Origin: Winogradskyella eximia
GTDB taxonomy: Bacteria > Bacteroidota > Bacteroidia > Flavobacteriales > Flavobacteriaceae
Length of the DNA: 64,000 nucleotides
Assembly: GCF_003386165.1 (NCBI RefSeq)
Contig: NZ_QRDV01000001.1
Span: 549,987 to 613,986 of the forward strand
Reading direction: 5' to 3'
The notes under the pieces are model-generated. The model made no database searches, was not told the DNA's origin, and saw nothing but the letters and a program-made list of their open reading frames with translations. Below are positions 52,757-63,100 of the stretch, piece after piece (positions within the stretch are counted from its first letter, which is position 1; each line of letters opens with the position of its first letter). A program made the position numbers and the translations under genes.

Positions 52757-53772
52757 TATAGCGCATTATTTGAATTCAATTCATTCAATAAACCATCTAA
52801 ATAGGTTAAAAATTCGGCCTCTGTTTTAATGCCATCCACTTCTTGTTCCCAAGCTCCTAAAAAGTAGAAGGACACAGGTTTTGTTGTTGGTTGAAATTGA
52901 ATTAAATAATCATACTTTCCTTTTTTAACTTCAGAAGTGGTCTTAATCTCATAAAAAATTGCCATTCCTAAATCGTCTGGTACCAACGTTTGCTCACCAT
53001 AAGTCGCTATGTAAGCCCATTTTTTGTTAGCACTTTCTTTCTGAAAATAATTGACACCGTGATCGATAATTCCTGTTACAATACCATCGATTGCTTTTGA
53101 AGGCTGAATAGTGTGTTTTGTGTACCGTTGATCTGGACGAATACTTAATGTTGATTTTAGATCGATTTTATCTTCACCTGTCTTCCATCCTTTATAGTTT
53201 ATAATTACCGAAGATGCATCTAAATTATTTTGTACAGAAGCAAATGTGGAATCGACTTCTTTAAAGTGAAGTACTTCATCTTCAACTAAGCGACCTAAAG
53301 AACCAACGCCAAGTCCACTTCCCACTTTTAAGATGTCTTGTCCCCAAGGCTCAGGTTCATGATATGAATCGAAACCATCTTGGCCGACGTTAGACAACAC
53401 CATAGTATCTGTTTTTTTTCCGAAAATATCAATGGCATTTCTCCAATCTAAATAGAGCCTATATCCTATTTTATTGTTTTCCCAACCTGGCCCTTCGTAA
53501 CGTATGTACCAAGAATGGTCGGTGTGGTTATCTGGAACTCGAAATTTTTCAATATTTTTGAATGAAGTTCCACTATCATATTCTTCATGTCCTCTTGTAC
53601 CATCAATCCATTCTCCACCTTGTGCAATAGAGATTTCTGCATAGGTTTTTGGTGTTTCAATTACTTTTTCAGTTTGCTTAATCGGTTCTTTTATGTCTTC
53701 TTTTTTCTCAGATTTACAGGCTGTAATTGATGCAATAAAACATAAAGCGATTATAAATTTTAGTGTTTTCAT
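52756..53772 (-). CDS. DUF4861 lipoprotein
   Basis: A 338-residue lipoprotein (lipobox ITAC). The sequence holds the family features WSYIRYEGPGWENNKIGYR-like block (here HSWYIRYEGPGWENNKIGYR), RLYLDWRNAIDIFGKKT, VGQDGFDSYHEPEPWGQDIL and VGSGLGVGSLG. DUF4861 proteins are common in pectin loci of Bacteroidota and resemble galactose-mutarotase-fold or lyase-like sandwiches; the activity is not established. It overlaps the alpha/beta hydrolase by 4 bp. Confidence 0.88.
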   Translation of the reverse strand: MKTLKFIIALCFIASITACKSEKKEDIKEPIKQTEKVIETPKTYAEISIAQGGEWIDGTRGHEEYDSGTSFKNIEKFRVPDNHTDHSWYIRYEGPGWENNKIGYRLYLDWRNAIDIFGKKTDTMVLSNVGQDGFDSYHEPEPWGQDILKVGSGLGVGSLGRLVEDEVLHFKEVDSTFASVQNNLDASSVIINYKGWKTGEDKIDLKSTLSIRPDQRYTKHTIQPSKAIDGIVTGIIDHGVNYFQKESANKKWAYIATYGEQTLVPDDLGMAIFYEIKTTSEVKKGKYDYLIQFQPTTKPVSFYFLGAWEQEVDGIKTEAEFLTYLDGLLNELNSNNAL

Positions 53773-54719
53773 TCTTTATCTTTTTTGAGTGTTTTATCTA
53801 AAAATGTTGAGATGTAATTTACAGTATCATTAAACCAAGGATGGAATAACCAAAAGGTATGTGGACTATCTGGAAAGTTTTCGACTTGACTGTAAATATT
53901 ATGTTTATCTAAAATTTTTATCATGTCTTCTCGTCCTGCTTGAAAACGCTCATACTGACTACTTATAAATAAAATCGGCGGGGTGTTTTTATCAGTGTGC
54001 GTTAGGGCAGATGCTTCTTTCCATGTTTCTGGCTTTTCTTTAGATGTACCTCCTAACCACCAACTAGCCATTTTGCCTTCACTAGATTTAGGATGAACAA
54101 AAGCCAAAACACCATCTAAGTTCACAATGGCTTGGACAGACGTTGACGTAGAATATTCTGTTTTTTCTTCAAACTTTGGATTGTTATTTGTTGTACCAAC
54201 CAAGGTTGCCATTTGTGCGCCAGAAGAAGTTCCTAAAATAGCGACTCTCGTCGTGTCTAAATGAAATTGCTTGGCATTAGATTTTATATATTGAATGGCT
54301 TGTTTTATATCATAAATCCCTTTAGGATATTGGACTTCGTCTGATAATCTATATTCTACTGCAAAACAAGAATAACCTAGAGAAGCAATGTGTTGTGCCA
54401 TTGGTGTCATGTGAGACTTATTGCCAGATTTCCATCCGCCTCCATGCACTAAAATAACAGCTGGGTTATTTTCTGATGTATTTATAAAAGCATCCAAACA
54501 AAGAGTTCTGTTTTCTAACGTTTTGTATGTAATGTTTTTTGTTTTAAATACATTTTGAGACTGTTGCGATTTTACAATTTCAATTTGCGGAAAATCCTTT
54601 TTGTATTTTTTATAAGAACCTGCTACAGTGTATGAAGTGTCTTTCTGTATGGATTGAAAAGCAAATACAGTTGATATATTCAACAAAAAAATGAAGCTAT
54701 ATGAAATTGATTTATACAC
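53769..54719 (-). CDS. Alpha/beta hydrolase esterase
   Basis: A 316-residue exported enzyme (signal SFIFLLNISTVFAFQ). HGGGWKSG is the oxyanion block, the nucleophile is in ILGTSSGAQMA (GxSxG), and the late NFPDSPHTFWLFHPWF carries the His. It probably removes acetyl, feruloyl or methyl esters from pectin fragments. It is the second gene of the minus-strand operon, after GH28. Confidence 0.85.
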   Translation of the reverse strand: MYKSISYSFIFLLNISTVFAFQSIQKDTSYTVAGSYKKYKKDFPQIEIVKSQQSQNVFKTKNITYKTLENRTLCLDAFINTSENNPAVILVHGGGWKSGNKSHMTPMAQHIASLGYSCFAVEYRLSDEVQYPKGIYDIKQAIQYIKSNAKQFHLDTTRVAILGTSSGAQMATLVGTTNNNPKFEEKTEYSTSTSVQAIVNLDGVLAFVHPKSSEGKMASWWLGGTSKEKPETWKEASALTHTDKNTPPILFISSQYERFQAGREDMIKILDKHNIYSQVENFPDSPHTFWLFHPWFNDTVNYISTFLDKTLKKDKE

Positions 54720-54745
54720 TATTCTTATTTTTTATTTAAAGAATA

Positions 54746-54768
54746 AGCCTGATTTTGTAAATCAGGCT
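54746..54768 (-). terminator. Hairpin between the GH28 and esterase genes
   Basis: AGCCTGATTT/AAATCAGGCT with a 3-base loop. On minus it follows the GH28 stop; the downstream T tract is weak, so it may reduce read-through and not fully stop it. Confidence 0.6.
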
Positions 54769-54826
54769 ATCATAGGAATTGAAATCTAAACAACTAATCA
54801 AAATACCTCCTATTTTATTCCTGCTA

Positions 54827-56317
54827 CTAATTCTCTTCTTTGGCTGGACTTTGCATTAAAGCCCCATTAATATACGTATCTATAAGTTTTAAATTAGAAA
54901 CATTTTCTAAAGAGAAAGCATTTTCTACTTTTTCTATATTTACATTTCTTAAAGTGACATTTGTAATTGGTGATTCTTTATAGCCTTTTGCTAAAATTCC
55001 AAATTCGCCACCATTTTTAACAGTAATATTTTCTAACCAAATATTTTTTATTTCAGGAATAAATTCGCCGGTTTGATTAGTGTAAGTTGCATAAAACATA
55101 TTTAGTTTTAAAACGGCTTCTTTAACTTGACCTATCTTTACATTTCTAACATAAACACCATCAATAGTTCCCCCTCTTCTAGAGTTGGTTTTTAAACGAA
55201 TGGCTCTATCCAAATTAGGACTATCCATTGTGCAATTATCCACATAAACGTTGTGTACCCCAGCAGACATTTCACTACCGATTACAACACCTCCATGGCC
55301 ATCTAGCATTTTACAGTTTTGTACCACTATGTTTTCGCTTTTAATACCAACACGTCTCCCTTCTGCATCTCTACCAGCTTTTATGGCGATACAATCGTCA
55401 CCTGTATTAAACGTACAGTTTTTAATGATTACATTTTTAGAATATTCTGGGTCGCAACCGTCATTATTTGGACCGTGGCTTTCAACCGTAACACCATCGA
55501 CTATTACATTGTTAGATTTAAATGGATGTATAATCCAAAATGGTGCATTCGTTATTTTAACACCTTCTAATAGGACATTTTTGCATTCATAGAACTCAAT
55601 AAAATTTGGGCGTAAATAATGACTATCTCCAAAAACACGTTTTTCTAAAGGTGTACCGTTTTGTCCCATTTCCATTAATCGTGGTAAGTTTAAACTATCT
55701 TTTTGTTGCGGCATTCCTTTTTTCCAACCATACTCTTCTTTACCACACCATTTCCACCAATTGTCATTACTTGCCTGACCATTTAAAGTTCCTTTACCTG
55801 TAACAGCGACATTATTTTTTTTGCTGGCATAAATTAATGGTGAGTAGTTGATAAGCTCAACACCTTCATAAGATGTTGGAACTAACGGGTAATAATCTTT
55901 TGGGTTGGTACTAAATAAAATTTCTGCACCTTCTTCGAGATGTAAGTTTACATTATTATCTAAATGAATCGCTCCTGTTAGATAATTGCCTTCAGGTACT
56001 AAAACTATTCCTCCTCCTTTTTCTACACAAGCGGCAATGGTAGTTTTAAAAGCTTCTGTATTAAAGGTTGTGCCATCTGGATTTGCTCCAAAATCCATGA
56101 TATTAAAAGTGGCATCTGGAAATTTAGGAACAGAAACACTTTCTATTACAGCATTCATTGCATCCCAAGGGCTTTTTTCTGAACTCGCAATGGTTTCATC
56201 CTCTTTTTTAGACTCTTTACAGGAACTAAAAGCAATAAGCATTATAACCATTAAAATAAATGAAGAAAATAAATTTAGAGCTTTTTTTTCATTCTGAAAA
56301 CTAAATATTGATACCAT
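54827..56317 (-). CDS. GH28 polygalacturonase
   Basis: A 496-residue lipoprotein (lipobox AFSSC). Right-handed beta-helix enzyme with all GH28 motifs: PNNDGCDPE (first catalytic Asp), TGDDCIAIKAG (Asp pair), GHGGVVIGSE (His) and RAIRLKT (Arg-Lys). Hydrolyses alpha-1,4 galacturonan. It is the first gene of the operon, preceded by a perfect promoter with a LacI-type palindrome. Confidence 0.95.
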   Translation of the reverse strand: MVSIFSFQNEKKALNLFSSFILMVIMLIAFSSCKESKKEDETIASSEKSPWDAMNAVIESVSVPKFPDATFNIMDFGANPDGTTFNTEAFKTTIAACVEKGGGIVLVPEGNYLTGAIHLDNNVNLHLEEGAEILFSTNPKDYYPLVPTSYEGVELINYSPLIYASKKNNVAVTGKGTLNGQASNDNWWKWCGKEEYGWKKGMPQQKDSLNLPRLMEMGQNGTPLEKRVFGDSHYLRPNFIEFYECKNVLLEGVKITNAPFWIIHPFKSNNVIVDGVTVESHGPNNDGCDPEYSKNVIIKNCTFNTGDDCIAIKAGRDAEGRRVGIKSENIVVQNCKMLDGHGGVVIGSEMSAGVHNVYVDNCTMDSPNLDRAIRLKTNSRRGGTIDGVYVRNVKIGQVKEAVLKLNMFYATYTNQTGEFIPEIKNIWLENITVKNGGEFGILAKGYKESPITNVTLRNVNIEKVENAFSLENVSNLKLIDTYINGALMQSPAKEEN

Positions 56318-56338
56318 TTAAAGAGAATTAAACATTAA

Positions 56339-56382
56339 TGTAATCGATTACAAAACTAAAAAAATTACTTTGATATTCCAAA
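56339..56382 (-). promoter_or_regulatory. Promoter and LacI-type operator of the pectin operon
   Basis: On minus: TTTG (56379-56382), 20-bp spacer, perfect -7 TAGTTTTG (56351-56358), overlapping by 2 bp the perfect palindrome TGTAATCGATTACA (56339-56352). Repressor there would block start-site access. Confidence 0.82.
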
Positions 56383-56535
56383 CTTTTAGAATTTAAAATG
56401 AAAAGATTTTCCATCTAAGAAAATTAAGGTATGAAAATATAAACATCTCAATTCTAGAGATTCAATGTTTTTAATTAATTACATGTGAAACTAAATAATA
56501 ATTGATGAAAAACAACTATATATCAAATTAATAGC

Positions 56536-56557
56536 TACTTTTATGTAATCGATTACA
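56536..56557 (+). promoter_or_regulatory. Promoter and LacI-type operator of the PL1 gene
   Basis: TACTTTTA (56536-56543), an imperfect -7, is directly followed by the same palindrome (56544-56557, extended by one base pair on each side). It is 24 bp before the start codon. Confidence 0.78.
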
Positions 56558-56581
56558 TCTTTAATCAAAAATTAATATGAT

Positions 56582-59065
56582 ATGAAAAAAATATTACTTT
56601 ATTTATCCTTATGTCTAGTGGGGCTACAATTGAATGCACAGGCAGTAACTATAACAGAGTCGTCGGGTTGGTTAGAATCGGCTTTTGTAGAGTGGTTACC
56701 TGAAGATGGAGTAGATAGCTACAATGTTTATTATACAGGAGGTGGACTAACGGATCAAATCATTGATACACAGCTTATCCGTAGTTATGGTAGTTACTAT
56801 CGAGCAGACGTATTAGGTTTATCTACAGGTGATTACATACTTAAGGTTGTTCCTGTTATCGCAAATATTGAAGGTCCAGCTGCGGTATCAAACAGTGTTA
56901 CCGTTACTGCTCACGACAGAAATGGTTTTGCACATAGCAATGGTCATGTTCCTGGTGCTTATAATCTCGATGGTACACTTAAAGCGAATGCTGTTGTAAT
57001 TTATATAACGGAAAACTCAAAAAACACAATATCGTTGAATGTTATAGGTGCTACAACAAATCCATGTGTAGGACTTCAAACCATTTTAGATGGCTTTAAA
57101 AAAGGGGATGATGATCGTCCATTGGCCGTTCGATTGATAGGCAACATTACTGATTTAGATTATATGTTAAATGGAGATGTTGTTATTGAAAATGAAAATA
57201 ATAACAACGGCTCTATAACTTTTGAAGGGGTAGGCAACGACGCACTTGTAAATGGTTGGGGACTGCGCATTAAAAGAGGAACAAATATAGAGGTTCGAAA
57301 TCTTGGTTTTATGCTTACCAATGCAAATGAAGGTGATAATATAGGTCTACAACAAGACAATGAATATGTTTGGGTTCATAATTGTGATTTATTTTATGGA
57401 GCTGCAGGTGGTGATGCTGACCAAGTAAAAGGGGATGGTGCATTGGACTGTAAAAGATCTACATATGTTACAATGTCTTATAATCATTTTTGGGATACCG
57501 GAAAAAGTAATTTGTTGGGTTTAAGTGAAAATACTACTACGGAATTATATATTACATATCACCATAATTGGTATGACCATTCAGATTCTCGTCATCCACG
57601 AGTTCGATTTTATTCGGCTCATGTTTACAATAACTATTTTGATGGAAATGCAAAATATGGCTCTGGTTCTACTGAAGGTTCTTCCTTGTTTTTAGAAGGG
57701 AATTTTTTTCGTAATTGTAAATATCCTATGCTGACATCGCAACAAGGAACAGATATCTTTAACGGATCTAATGGAACTTTTTCTGGTGAAGATGGAGGAG
57801 TAATAAAAGCATTTAATAATGATATGAGCGGAGAAACACGATTTGTAGCTTATGATGCTGTAAATTATCCTACTCAATTTGATGCTTATGTAGCAACAAC
57901 ACGTGATGAAAATATTGAAAGTAACATTTCATCTTTTCAAGGAGGCAATACTTATAATAATTTTGATACAGACCCATCACTATATATAAATTCTTTAACA
58001 GTTGATAGTCCTATTGTAGCAAAAAATAATGTGATACAGTATTCAGGAAGATTGAGTGGTGGAGATATAAATTGGACTTTTGATGCTCCTGATGATGATA
58101 CCTCCTATGCTATAAATACTGGACTATTAGGCCTTTTAACTTCCTATACATCGAATTTAGTGTCGATTCAAGGTGATACTTTAGGTACGGGAAGTACACA
58201 GACTTTAACCGTTCCAGATAATAATGACCAATCAGTTGATAGTGGAAATGCTATTGAAGATATGATTTTTACTTGGGGAGGAGATGCTACCGATGTTTCT
58301 GTAATAGGATTACCTGCTTCGGGTATTGTATATACTAAAAACACAATTGCGCAAACTATAACTGTATCAGGAACTCCCACATCGAATGTAAATTTTTCAA
58401 TTACGACTAATGGCTCAGCTGGTTCATCAGTAACAGCTTCTGGAAGTGTATCAATTAATGGCCTTCCCAATGGAGATGAAATACACAATTTTACAGCGTC
58501 TGGTCTAAATAGTGGTTTTTATTCATTTACGGGGGCAAATATGAATTCATATCCAGGAAGTACAATTTATGATGGTTTAATATTAACAGAAAGGCTGAAG
58601 ATTGAGTCGTCTACAAATATTTCTTACACAACAACTTCTATTTCAACTTTAACATTGGTATTTGATCCTGCTTTTAGTGGAAACATAAAACTTGATGGTG
58701 TTACATATTCTGCGACTGATGGAGTTCTCACCTTAACAAATATTCCTTCAGGAAATCATAGTATTACAAAAGGAAATGTCGCCAATTTATATTACATTAA
58801 AAGTGAATTTGCGCTAGGTATTGAAGATCTTTCGCCACTACAAAAATTGAAAGTTTATCCCAACCCAATCGCAAATTTGTTGAATATTTACTTACCTAAT
58901 TCTACAATAGAAAAGATAACTATATATAACATTATAGGAACAGTAATACAAACTATTAAAAAGGATTTAAGAGTTGTTGATTTGACTAATTTAGAAAGTG
59001 GAAGTTATTTTATAACACTTAAGACAAATAGAGGAGTAGTAACTAAAAAGTTTTTAAAAAAATAA
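56582..59065 (+). CDS. T9SS-secreted pectate lyase, PL1
   Basis: An 827-residue exported protein (signal ILLYLSLCLVGLQLNAQA). Residues about 22-110 form a fibronectin-like domain. The PL1 beta-helix spans about 130-430: VRLIGNITDLDYML, GWGLRIKRGTNIEVRNLGF, DALDCKR-type calcium loop (GDGALDCKRSTYVTMSYNHF) and the catalytic-region YHHNWYDHSDSRHPRVR with Arg. A second beta part (about 540-750) may bind carbohydrate. It ends with a T9SS type A tail (LKVYPNPIANLLNIYLPN, LESGSYFITLKT). It has its own operator-bearing promoter. Confidence 0.9.
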   Translation: MKKILLYLSLCLVGLQLNAQAVTITESSGWLESAFVEWLPEDGVDSYNVYYTGGGLTDQIIDTQLIRSYGSYYRADVLGLSTGDYILKVVPVIANIEGPAAVSNSVTVTAHDRNGFAHSNGHVPGAYNLDGTLKANAVVIYITENSKNTISLNVIGATTNPCVGLQTILDGFKKGDDDRPLAVRLIGNITDLDYMLNGDVVIENENNNNGSITFEGVGNDALVNGWGLRIKRGTNIEVRNLGFMLTNANEGDNIGLQQDNEYVWVHNCDLFYGAAGGDADQVKGDGALDCKRSTYVTMSYNHFWDTGKSNLLGLSENTTTELYITYHHNWYDHSDSRHPRVRFYSAHVYNNYFDGNAKYGSGSTEGSSLFLEGNFFRNCKYPMLTSQQGTDIFNGSNGTFSGEDGGVIKAFNNDMSGETRFVAYDAVNYPTQFDAYVATTRDENIESNISSFQGGNTYNNFDTDPSLYINSLTVDSPIVAKNNVIQYSGRLSGGDINWTFDAPDDDTSYAINTGLLGLLTSYTSNLVSIQGDTLGTGSTQTLTVPDNNDQSVDSGNAIEDMIFTWGGDATDVSVIGLPASGIVYTKNTIAQTITVSGTPTSNVNFSITTNGSAGSSVTASGSVSINGLPNGDEIHNFTASGLNSGFYSFTGANMNSYPGSTIYDGLILTERLKIESSTNISYTTTSISTLTLVFDPAFSGNIKLDGVTYSATDGVLTLTNIPSGNHSITKGNVANLYYIKSEFALGIEDLSPLQKLKVYPNPIANLLNIYLPNSTIEKITIYNIIGTVIQTIKKDLRVVDLTNLESGSYFITLKTNRGVVTKKFLKK

Positions 59066-59115
59066 GTTTTTTCTAAGACTTAAAGAAATCGATACTTCTT
59101 CATTTTAAAGCATAA

Positions 59116-59150
59116 AAAAGCAGTAGGAGGTTTTACGTTCTACTGCTTTT
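59116..59150. terminator. Bidirectional terminator between convergent genes
   Basis: AAAAGCAGTAG/CTACTGCTTTT around a 13-base loop; A-rich left, T-rich right. Confidence 0.88.
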
Positions 59151-59181
59151 GTTTTAGAAAAAGGATGAATTTCTTAATCTA

Positions 59182-60009
59182 TTATTGCACTAATAATTTA
59201 ACGGATTTCTGGCCTTCTAAAGTTGTAACTCTAGCGAAATATAAACCTGAATTAAAACTAAAATCAAGATCAGTATTTGTGTTTACTGTCTTTACCAAAG
59301 CACCTGTAATGCTATAGATATTAACCTCCGTGTTAGAAGTTACATTAGAGATGTAAATTCTATCATTAGCTGATTTTACACTTGTATTTATAGCTGTATC
59401 AATATTATTAATGCTTAGCACATCTGCTCCTGCTCCTGTTACTTCAATTTTATAAAGGTTAAAAGAATTTGAATCATAAATATAAATGTTTCCACCAGTA
59501 CCAGTATAACTAGCTGTTATGGTTTCTGGATCACCATTACCTACAGCTTGAAAAGAATTCAATAAAGTAGTGCCGTCTGATATATAAAGAATACGTTCAG
59601 TATCACTGCTACTACCAGATCTAAACCAAATTTTTACATCAACGGGTCCAGATACAGGAAAATACATATAGCTATAACTTGGTAGAAAATCAACTGGTGC
59701 AGAACCTCCGTTAAATTTAAAACGGTTAATTGATGTATATTCATCAGGCGTACCAGTATCCCAAGTAGCTCCACCTGCATTTTCAATTTGACCAAATTTA
59801 TCACCACTACTATCTCCCACTAAAAAGAGATTATCTTTCTCTATTGTAGCACTTTCAGCTGCGTTAAAAGCAACTACAGGCCACAATGCAATTTGTTCAG
59901 GACTCGTGTAAGTTGGATCCCCCCCAAAATCCCAAACTTTAGTTTGAGCTTGTAAAGTAGCCACAAAAAGCAACATTGGTAAAACCAATAAAAGTAATTT
60001 TTTTTTCAT
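59182..60009 (-). CDS. T9SS-secreted protein of the pectin locus, unknown domain
   Basis: A 275-residue exported protein (signal LLLLVLPMLLFVATLQAQ). Residues about 20-195 form a beta-sandwich beginning TKVWDFGGDPTYTSPEQIAL, the same VWDF start as a segment in the CE8 protein at 60159, so it may be a shared carbohydrate-binding module. It ends with a T9SS tail (SNVTSNTEVNIYSITGALV, FNSGLYFARVTTLEG). No catalytic motif is seen. Controlled by its own palindrome-bearing promoter. Confidence 0.75.
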   Translation of the reverse strand: MKKKLLLLVLPMLLFVATLQAQTKVWDFGGDPTYTSPEQIALWPVVAFNAAESATIEKDNLFLVGDSSGDKFGQIENAGGATWDTGTPDEYTSINRFKFNGGSAPVDFLPSYSYMYFPVSGPVDVKIWFRSGSSSDTERILYISDGTTLLNSFQAVGNGDPETITASYTGTGGNIYIYDSNSFNLYKIEVTGAGADVLSINNIDTAINTSVKSANDRIYISNVTSNTEVNIYSITGALVKTVNTNTDLDFSFNSGLYFARVTTLEGQKSVKLLVQ

Positions 60010-60044
60010 GTTGTAAATATTTTAAGGTTAGATTATTACGTAAT

Positions 60045-60064
60045 TGTAATCGATTACAAATTTA
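60045..60064 (-). promoter_or_regulatory. LacI-type operator and -7 box of the gene at 59182
   Basis: On minus, the perfect -7 TAAATTTG (60057-60064) overlaps by 2 bp the palindrome TGTAATCGATTACA (60045-60058), the same offset as at 56339. Confidence 0.82.
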
Positions 60065-60110
60065 AAGATTTTTTTAAAATAAAATAAGTATTTATTAAAA
60101 AAGTATTAAA

Positions 60111-60139
60111 AAAGATCATCTGTTTGACAGATGATCTTT
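60111..60139 (-). terminator. Terminator of the CE8 gene
   Basis: Stem AAAGATCATCTGT/ACAGATGATCTTT, loop of three, and a T run on minus. It lies 20 bp past the stop. Confidence 0.92.
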
Positions 60140-60158
60140 GTACTTAGTTGTTTTTAGA

Positions 60159-63100
60159 CTAATATCGATAATGAGAAATCAATTTTACCACTTTAATTCC
60201 GTCATTAGCCTGTATTTTAACAATCCATATACCACCGGCAATATCAATAGAAGTATCACTCACAGTATCTAGGTTAGCAACTAAAGCTCCAGTTATGTTG
60301 TAAACCTCAATATGTGTTTTTGATGTTATATTAGAAAAGTGAAGCTTTTGACCATAAGCTTTAATTATAACAGATGATTCTAAATTATCATAATCATTTA
60401 CCGAAAGCAATTCCGGAAACGGATCCCAATCATCCGCTCCTTTAGTAAAGTTAAAAGTATTAATAGCTGTGCCATCGGTTAAAGTAGGACTAACCAGTAC
60501 TGTTGACCATGGTGTGCGTGTTTCTGAATTATCAACACCAGAAGCATTTTCAATAGTCCCATATTCGTACATCATTGAAGATTCTCCTCCAAGAGAGCTA
60601 GTCCAGCCTTCAGGTGATATTAAAGACAATCCTTCTGAACCAGGGTAAGTAGATTCATCTATCGTTGTATTATAAAATACAACCTCACTTGTATTTGGTG
60701 CCCATGGACGACCAAAGTAGCCAGGCTTAGAACCATAAGTTGAAGCCGTTTCAACTCCTGGAATAGGAGACTTAACATTACACTCATACATTAAAAAGCC
60801 TCTTTCTGTAGTTTGTTGTGCTGCAGTAATATATGCGGCATCACTACTGTGATCACTTGTGTTTAATACAAAATTGGATTGATAAAATACAGCTGTCATA
60901 CCTCCAAAAATATAATCAACGGCTCCCATCATATCTCCTTTATAAATAGCTACTCTTGCACCTTCAGCTCCGTAAAAAGAATCTTGACGGCCAATAACTC
61001 TACATTGGTCTAAAATAACTCTGTCTGCACTGGCAGCAATACCAATCGCAGCAGCTTGTGTAACATAGCCGGCTGATCGATCCTGTACAGCTGTATTACC
61101 AAAATTAGTTGGTCTTGTTGGCTCACTTGCAGCTTTTGCTTTAACTATGTCTTGAGACTCCTTTAAAGAGATATACTGATTAAAAGAATTTTCTAAAATG
61201 ATGTCTTCTATTGTAACATTTTGAGCAGTAATCACAACGGTCGCATTCCAATAAGAAGAACCTCCTCCTGTTCCTTCTTGATTTATGTAATCGGTATGTC
61301 CATTTTCTGTATTCACAGCTAAAACTTCAGCATTCCATTTGTTATTAGTTCCTTGACTATAGAAATTATATTTCTGTCCGTAGTAAGAAGTAACTCTCAC
61401 TGCGTTGGCATCAATATCTACACCTGCATTGAATATAGCAATACTTGGATTTGAAGCTGCATTTTTTAAGGTTACATTATTGCTATTAATAACTAACATT
61501 TCTTCATAATTCCCTGGGTCAATCATAACTGTTACTGGTTCGTCATTAGGACGATCCATTCGAGAAATTGCATCTAAAGCACCGTTTATAGTTTGATAAT
61601 CTTTATTTACACCAACTGTTAACGTTGAACTATAAGCTTCAATTGCTACGACTTGAAATGATACAAAATATGAAGTTGAATTAACAGCTATATTAACCAC
61701 ACCATCTGTTGCCCCTAGATATACGTATTCATATACCACATTTGTACTCGTACTATTAGAGGTATTAGTTACTGCTGGACCTCCTTCAACAGAATAATCC
61801 GAAGCGTAATAATCGGTAATAATTACCTTATCGCCAACAGAAACAGGAATAGCGATTGTAGATCCTGAGCTTGCATTTAAATCTCCATTAGTTCCTCTAA
61901 CATTAATACTTCCTGTAAATAAGAGCCCTTCGTATGCTGAAGCAGCATTGATAACTCGATCATTAAATGTCCATTCAGTAATTGGGTTAAAAGTTAAATC
62001 TTTTGAAGTATCTGAACCCAGAACATTTAGATTTGAAGTTAATGCTAACCTTACTGGATAAGCATCAATGCCATCGTAAGAAACTGTATAGATTCCGTCG
62101 CGTAATGCTACTGTTGTGATATCGGTAAAACTATACGAATAACCTTCTTCGTTATTGTTTGTAAATGTTAGGTTTAATTCATTTTGTTGTGTTCCATCTA
62201 ATCCATTAGCATTGATAACTACATTGTATAAAGGTTTTGCAGAAAAAACAACGTCTGCTATTTCGTCAGCTGTACCAATGGTAATTGTATTTGCTAAAAT
62301 TTCATAATCATTTACCCCTTCTGCAGTTATTGTGTATTCAATTCCTGCTTCAATATCTACACTGTAAGTAGAGGAAATTTCGTCTATTGTAACAATAGGA
62401 TTGTAAACTGTTCCTGCTCCAGCATCTGGTGTGTATTGTAATGTAACATCTGTTAGGTCTGTTAACCCAGTAATATTACCACTAACGTTATAAATATCTA
62501 CTTGTGCTACCACAACATCATAAGTTGTTGTTTCTTCAGTTGCATCTAAACTCAATCCATTAGTTATTATATAGCCATTGGCATCACCTAGGCTAAGATT
62601 ATAAGTATACTCTGTTGGTAAATCGATTGTGTAAGTTGCACTAGAAACCACTGCTGGAAATGCTTTACCAGCTTCATTGGTAAACACTATAGAGTATCCA
62701 CTAGGAATACCAGCAGCAAATGTTTCGTCAACTGTTCCGCTTAATGTTAGATATTGCGCCTCTTTTCTTAGTATTCTGTAGTAACTTGGTTTATCAACTT
62801 CATCAAAGATATGATACTCACCAGCTTCTTTTGCTACGAAATTAACCGTTTGAAGGTCACCACCTACAGCAACTACATCATCTTGTATTGCAGGGTCTGC
62901 AGTATATTGAAAATGAACATTTCCTGTACCAGATTGTGTTAGCATCATTACAGTAACTTCATCATCTTCATTTAGAGTTAAACTCATATAACGCCCTGTT
63001 GCGCCTGCCGCATTAACATAAATTCTCCCAGAATGGTCAGCAATACCACTTGTATTTTCATCATAGCGTGTTAAGTTAGTATTTGCGGTTCTTAAGCGAT

